From: Hansfordia pulvinata
Lineage: Eukaryota > Ascomycota > Sordariomycetes > Xylariales
Length of the DNA: 64,000 bases
Direction of reading: 5' to 3'
NCBI GenBank assembly: GCA_006538405.1
Contig: BJKQ01000002.1
Span: 1,426,001-1,490,000, forward strand
Shown here piece by piece: positions 59,149-64,000 of the stretch (position 1 is the first letter of the stretch; the number at the start of each line of letters is the position of its first letter). The notes under the pieces were generated by a model that made no database searches, was not told the origin of the DNA, and saw nothing but the letters and a program-made list of their open reading frames with translations. The position numbers and the translations under genes were made by a program.

Positions 59149-60796
59149 ATGCCTCTGCCCGGCGAGAACGAGCCCGTGATGCGGCTGCCGCACCCGTACC
59201 TGACGCCGTACTATCTCGCGCCGACCACGCGCAAGACGGCCGCCGACGACGGCGAGGACGACCAGCCGCAGGCCCTGTTCCAGCTGCGCGCCGGCGCCGA
59301 CCAGGTCAGCCGCGGCTGCCCCGCGCCCCCCGAGGCCCTCCACAGCCCGGGCCTCTTCTTCACCGAGCCCCGCGACGTCAAGAGCGGCGAGCGGCCCCCC
59401 GAGTCCAACAACACGGCCTGGGGCCGCGCCCGCCGCTCCCCGCGCGTCGTCGTCGTCTGGGATGCCTCCGCCCCTGACTCCTCCTCCTCTTCCACCCCGG
59501 GCGACAGCAACGCCCCGACCCTCGCCCAGGCCTGGCTCCTCATCTACGTCCTCTTCACCCTCCGCCCGTCCATGGAGGGCTTCCGCCTGAGCCTCCAGCC
59601 CTCTTCCCCGGCAGGCGGCGGCGGCAGCGGCGGCAGCAACGACGCCGGCAAGCAGGCGCTGGCGGCGCACCTCAAGACGGTCCTGCTGGCCGTAGACCAC
59701 CCCATCGCCAGCGGCCTGGTGGACGAGCTGCTGGTGCTGCGCAGCACCTTCTGGCAGGGCGCCGGCTCGCCGTTCGGGCCCCGCCCAGCCTGGCTGCCCG
59801 AGGACCGCTCGAGCTTCGCCGCCGCCCCGGCGTCGGCCTCGTCCCCGGCCCCGCTGCCCAAGCCGCTGTCCGCCTACCCGCCGACCCCTTACGAGAACGC
59901 CATGTCGTCCAGCGAGCCCGGCTCCCCGCCGGCGTGGCACCCGCTGCGCCCGGCCAAGCCCCGCCCGGGCTCCGTCATCTACAGCCGGTGGATCCCGCAC
60001 CTGCGCGAGAACTTCAGCATGGTCGCGCTGGACTGGCGGGACGAGGCGCACCTGGGCCTGTTCCACGCCTGGCAGAACGACCCCCGCGTCAGCCAGGGCT
60101 GGAACGAGACGGGCACCCTCGACCAGCACCGCGAGTACCTGCGCAGGGCGCACGACGACCCCCACCAGGTCACCATCCTGGCGCGCTTCGACGACGTGTG
60201 CTTTGCCTACTTTGAGGTGTACTGGGGCAAGGTTAGTCATTCTTCTGTTTTTCTTTTCTTTTCTTTTTTTCTCCTCCTTCCTCCCACCCTGCTTTTCTTC
60301 TTCTCCTCCTCCTCCTCCTACCCTACTCTTTTCCTCACAGAAGAAGAAAAGAAGAAAGATGGACGACCCAAGACCGTCTCCTCTCCTGAAAAGCACGCTG
60401 CTAACACAGACACACACACACACACACCAACAGGAGGACCGCCTGGGCGCCTACTACGGGGCGGGCGACTTCGACCGCGGGCGGCACTCGCTGGTGGGCG
60501 ACGTGCGGTTCCGGGGCCCGCACCGGGTGACGGCCTGGTGGTCGAGCCTGATGCACTACATGTTCCTGGACGAGCCGCGGACGGGGTCGCTGGTCGGCGA
60601 GCCCAAGCACACCAACAGCTCCGTTCTGGCCTACGACATGGTCCACGGCTTCGGCCTCGACAAGCTCGTCGACCTGCCCCACAAGCGCAGCGCCCTCGTC
60701 CGCTGCTCCCGCGAGCGCTTCTTCCAGCTCGCGCCCCTCGGCGAGAGCGACAAGGTCATCGGCGGCACCCACGTCGGCCTCCTGCCCAAGCTGTGA
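59149..60796 (+). CDS. sidF: SidF-like N5-hydroxyornithine transacylase (siderophore biosynthesis)
   Basis: Two exons, 59149-60231 and 60434-60796, with a 202-nt intron containing CA repeats; 481 residues and no frameshift. The C-terminal half is a GNAT-fold AlcB/IucB-type acyltransferase domain: [51 protein letters not shown], then [55 protein letters not shown] and [19 protein letters not shown]. In Aspergillus this family transfers anhydromevalonyl (SidF) or acetyl (SidL) from CoA to N5-hydroxyornithine. The C-terminal tripeptide PKL resembles a PTS1 peroxisomal signal, which favours SidF over the cytosolic SidL. The linker at residues about 150-290 has Ser/Gly/Pro-rich insertions. Three iron-GATA sites 1.1 kb upstream and a SIT transporter and SidI-like ligase nearby support the role. 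ATG context CACCCACAATGCC is good. Confidence 0.85.
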
Positions 60797-61176
60797 GGCC
60801 GGCCTCTGGGCGGGCTTTTGCATGCGCGTGTTTTGAAATGAAAGGAAATTGGAATGTGAATGTGGATGGGAGCGTGGACACATGAAAAATCACAGAGTGG
60901 AGAAACGCGTGTAGTTGAGCAGCTACGATTCAACATGTCAAAAAGTGAGCAGTGTTCTCGTCAATTGAGTAAAAAAACTGTTAATCAATCTGTCTATTCT
61001 TCATCTCGTAACTGCACATGCACTCTCTACCGAGCGACGTCAAAAACCTTTGCCCTTTTCGTCCCATAAGCTCCCTTGTACCTCCCACCAAAACTATCCC
61101 CGGGGCTGGAGGATGTGGGAATCAATTGCTAAACAGAAAAATTCAAAATTCAAAATTCAAAAATTCGTCCGTCTCG
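60797..61176. other. Intergenic region between convergent genes
   Basis: 3' flanks of the SidF-like gene and the flavoprotein. It is AT-richer than its surroundings, with tandem AAAATTC units at 61138-61165. No coding sequence seen. Confidence 0.45.
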
Positions 61177-62380
61177 TCACGCCTTGGCAGCCGCTTCTTT
61201 GGCACCGCCCAGTTTCAGATAGTCCCACACGACTGTTGGGAAATTGAAAACGTGTCAGCACGTCTTGTTCTCCAGGATAGATATATCATATCGCATGCAC
61301 AATTCTTTTGTGCTTTACAACACAGTTCCGAGAGAAACGAGTTGAGGAAAAGAAGGGGGAAAAAAACTTACTCCGGAATCCCAGGTCGTCCTCGAAGAAC
61401 AGCTTCATGATGTCCGGGCCGTGCTTGACGCCGTCGGGGCCGTAGTAGGAGACGGCGTTGCCGCCGACGGCAAGGCCGATCATGGGGGGATCTCGTTGAG
61501 CGTGTTGAGCTGGGGCTGGCGGCCGTGCAGGTCGCGCAGCATGAGCTGGTGGACGTTGTCGGCGGCGTACTTGCCCATGTGCATGGCGCCGCCGCACCGC
61601 TTGATCCCGGACCAGTTGATCATGTCGCCGACGGCGAAGTGCGACTCGGCGTTGGGTACCACCACCCTGCCCTTGCCGCCCTCGCCGGACGACGCCTTGA
61701 GCTGCAGGCTGGCCTCGACGTTGACCAGCCCCTCCTCGCTGAGGGCTGCGGCCGGCATGAAGTCGGTCGACGGCGCGCTGCGCGAGATGGCCATGACGAC
61801 CTCGCTGGCCAGCATGCGGTGGCCGTTGTCGAACGTGACCTCGCGCACGTCGGCGCCCGTCGCCGGGTCCTTGGCCGGCTCGCTCGACGCCAGCCGGTGG
61901 CCCAGCAGCACGTCCACCCCCGTCTCCGCCGTCAGGTCGTGCGCGCAGTTGGCCACCGAGTCCGGCAGCGGCTCCGCCGACAGCAGGCGGTCCCGCGAGT
62001 GCGCCAGCGTCACCTTGACCCCCGGCTGCACGTGCTTGAGCTCCGCCGCCATCTCGATGCCGACGGCGCCTGTTTCTCGACGTCAGTCGACTGGGGTGCA
62101 CGTGACGAGAAAGTATGTGAAACTGGACAGAGAGAGGGGGGAAGCACAGGGGCAGAAAAAAAGAACCGAAAAAAAAGAACGAGAAATGGCATCCCATCTT
62201 ACTCACCTCCACCCACAACCAGCACGGGCGCGGTACTGTTGGTCACGCGGTCGATGTGCTCGCCCGTCTCGGCCAGGTACGCCTCGCGGGTCAGAGCCTG
62301 GGGCACGACGGGGAACGCGCGCCGGAGGCCGGTGGCGCCGATGAAGAAGTCGTAGCTGAATGTGCGCGTGGTGCCGTCGT

Positions 62381-62419
<39 letters not shown>

Positions 62420-62789
62420 CGAGGACGGTGGCGGCCTTGGCCTCGGTGTCGACGCTCTTGACCCTGCCGTGGACGAACTCGACGTTGGGCCGCTGCAGAG
62501 CCTTGATGTCGCGGAACTCGACCCAGGCCTTCTTCGCGTACTCCTTGCTGGCGAAGGCGAGAGGCGAGCCGATCAGGTGGTCTGATGAAAGTATTAGCTA
62601 TAAGTTCGACGTGAGTGTGGGGACGGACAACAGGTAAAACTGACAGAAGCCGTCGCGCTCGTCGACGATGGTGACCTGGACGTCTATGGGGCTCTCGATG
62701 GAGTCGCATTTCGTGACGAGGTCGCAGGCGGCGGCGAGGCCGCCATAGCTGGAGCCGGCAATGAAGACGCGGTACTGTCTCGAGCCCAT
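61177..62789 (-). CDS. AIF/FSP1 (AMID)-like FAD-dependent oxidoreductase
   Basis: Minus-strand exons 62789-62645, 62581-62207, 62069-61372 and 61232-61177. The N-terminal FAD-binding Rossmann motif is VFIAGSSYGGLAAACDL, followed by YHLIGSPLAF and FFIGATGLRR. The second nucleotide-binding motif, VLVVGGGAVGIEMAAEL, binds NAD(P)H. The C-terminal flavin block is SHFAVGDMINW, then the end WDYLKLGGAKEAAAKA. This is the layout of the AIFM2/FSP1-AMID family of NAD(P)H:quinone-type flavoproteins. The frame breaks at the G6 run 61484-61489 (plus strand); one more base joins LNTLNEIPP to MIGLAVGGNAVSYYGPDG and gives 424 residues with correct intron phases. A poly-Ser tract (about ten Ser, from TGC repeats at 62385-62417) is inserted at about residue 100. 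Two iron-GATA sites lie 0.76-0.85 kb upstream. An earlier in-frame Met exists but would precede the Rossmann motif by an unusual hydrophobic leader. Confidence 0.87.
62385..62417. repeat. (TGC)n triplet array encoding poly-Ser
   Basis: About ten tandem TGC triplets (GCA on the coding strand, read AGC) inside exon 2 of the flavoprotein. The resulting Ser run lies in a loop between conserved blocks. Confidence 0.85.
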
Positions 62790-63550
62790 GGTTGCGGCGG
62801 ATCTGGTGAGGAGGGCGTGGGAGCGTGTGAGGGAGAGGCCGTGCCAGCAGGAGAGGGACAGGGTCGCGAGGATGAGGGGCCGAGGCAGGTTGTGACAGAG
62901 GAGAGAGAAGAGTGGCCTGGGAAGCATAGCATAGCAAGACGGCGAGTTAAGTTGTTGGCCCCGGACGAAGCGTGCCTTGGGCGCAGCTGGAGACGACCGA
63001 GACCCCGCCAAGGCCGGTCGTATTAGTAGGTAGGTAGGTAGGGACGGTCCGGTGGGGGATAGACACGCACGAGTACGAGTACCTAACCTGCTCGTACGCC
63101 TGCCTGTGCGTGGCATGGCAGGCCACCTCGAGGAAGACGCGGTGACGCGGGGTGTGGGATCCCTCGGCAAGCGGCCGGCCTGCTTCGAGCACAGACAGCC
63201 GGGCCGGACACGACCCATGTCACGCCATGTCTGCCTGCCTGGTACCTAAGCGGTGTCCGTTGTCATGTTAGCTGATGCTTTGTGTGTCCCTTGTCTCGGT
63301 GGCCGTGGCGTCCCCTGGGGTCCCCCATGAACACGGCTGTCTGTCTGGGCTTCCGCAGCCGTCTCCAAAGTCGGGGATCTGGGAGGGAGGAACCTTCAGG
63401 GGAGGGAGGGGGAGTGCGGCCGATTTCGGGTGGGTGGAGAGCGAGCGCACCAGATGGTGGAACAAACAGCGCGGCGCCGTGCCGTGCTCGCGCTCGCGTC
63501 GTTCTTTACTCGTAGGTTGGTACGAGTCTGGTGGTTCGCTGGCTGCCTTC

Positions 63551-63559
63551 GGATCTGAT
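63551..63559 (+). promoter_or_regulatory. Iron-GATA (SreA/URBS1-type) site
   Basis: Exact ATCTGATAA, 0.76 kb upstream of the flavoprotein ATG. A second site follows 78 bp further on. It may instead serve a gene beyond the window edge. Confidence 0.5.
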
Positions 63560-63628
63560 AAGATCAGCTCCGGCTCAACTGGGCGCCGCAGACCCTCTTT
63601 TCTCGGCGCGCCAAGTGGGGTCTGGGCT

Positions 63629-63637
63629 TTATCTGAT
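63629..63637 (-). promoter_or_regulatory. Iron-GATA (SreA/URBS1-type) site
   Basis: Exact ATCAGATAA on the minus strand, the second copy of the pair. Confidence 0.5.
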
Positions 63638-64000
63638 CCGCCTGCAGCTCCAAGTCCCGGTACATGTGCGAGGCCAGGTACAGGTACTCGCAGAAGAACT
63701 CAACCAGCACTCGTAACCTATAGGCACTACAAGTACCTCCACTAGGTACCTGACCTACGGGAGGAGCCAGATCTCCGCTGGTATTTCTTTGCCCCGTAAG
63801 AAGACGTACCTAAGCCTTTCTTAGAAAGCACATGTAGGTAGGTACCTTCGGTACGGATGGACCGAATGGATACGTTCCTTCGTGCCCACGGAGGGGTGCA
63901 ACCGCCCAGTCTGCCTCATCTTGTTGCTTCAAGGCGCTTCTCGCCAGCCGGGTACGGGATTCGTGCGCCCTCCTGGGCTCCCGAGCCAGGTGGGGATCTC

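Larger units (their letters stand above)
62790..64000. other. Upstream region of the flavoprotein
   Basis: No supported coding sequence to the window end. It contains two iron-GATA sites, TACGAGTA/TACTCGTA copies at 63074 and 63507, and TAGG/TACC-type repeats near 63028-63040 and 63835-63850. Confidence 0.5.

Noticed and set aside
59125..60423. A 432-codon minus-strand open frame
   Set aside because: Antisense to the SidF-like gene, low complexity (Gly/Arg/Glu/Val), no family features.
62640..63218. An upstream, hydrophobic N-terminal extension of the flavoprotein
   Set aside because: The frame is open, but the Rossmann motif normally starts within about ten residues of the Met, which the ATG at 62789-62787 provides.

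Overview
The window looks like nuclear DNA from a filamentous ascomycete, most likely a Sordariomycete-type Pezizomycotina. Coding DNA is GC-rich. Genes carry short GT-AG introns of about 60-400 nt, and intergenic regions are long. The gene set is typically fungal: Vam7 SNARE, C2H2 plus fungal transcription-factor domain regulator, ArAE-type membrane protein, ABCB transporter, siderophore-iron (SIT) MFS transporter, GH35 beta-galactosidase and SidI/SidF-like enzymes. The genus cannot be fixed from sequence alone.

Layout: the 3' end of an unknown gene (1-234); vam7 (1396-2526, +); a small one-helix membrane protein (3700-3962, +); a damaged DyP-type peroxidase (5106-6740, +); a gene-poor block of about 15 kb (6.7-21.9 kb); a C2H2 regulator (21887-25940, +); an ArAE/DUF2421-family membrane protein (28310-32233, +); a Zn alcohol dehydrogenase (34179-32473, -); an ABCB full transporter (39436-35160, -); a SIT-family siderophore transporter (41719-43854, +); a SidI-like acyl-CoA ligase (46094-48197, +); an unknown protein (48840-49962, +); a secreted GH35 beta-galactosidase (51006-54678, +); an unknown Gln/Pro-rich protein (56577-55383, -); a SidF-like hydroxyornithine transacylase (59149-60796, +); and an AIF/FSP1-like flavoprotein (62789-61177, -).

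The 35-61 kb half reads as a loose siderophore locus. It holds an acyl-CoA ligase and a hydroxyornithine N-acyltransferase (SidI- and SidF-type steps of anhydromevalonyl siderophore synthesis), a siderophore permease and an ABC exporter-type pump. Eight exact copies of the iron-regulator (SreA/URBS1-type) GATA consensus ATCWGATAA occur in the window. Seven of them lie in three tight clusters: between the ABC and SIT genes, upstream of the SidF-like gene, and upstream of the flavoprotein. The peptide synthetase and the SidH-type hydratase are not in the window.

Two window-wide signals need attention. First, seven genes are interrupted by twelve frameshifts. All have the sign of a single missing base, mostly in short G or C runs, and adding one base at each point restores the family-conserved reading frame and intron phase. 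This looks like assembly error rather than gene death. Second, the 8-mer TACGAGTA (or its complement) occurs about 30 times, always between genes, where about two would be expected by chance.
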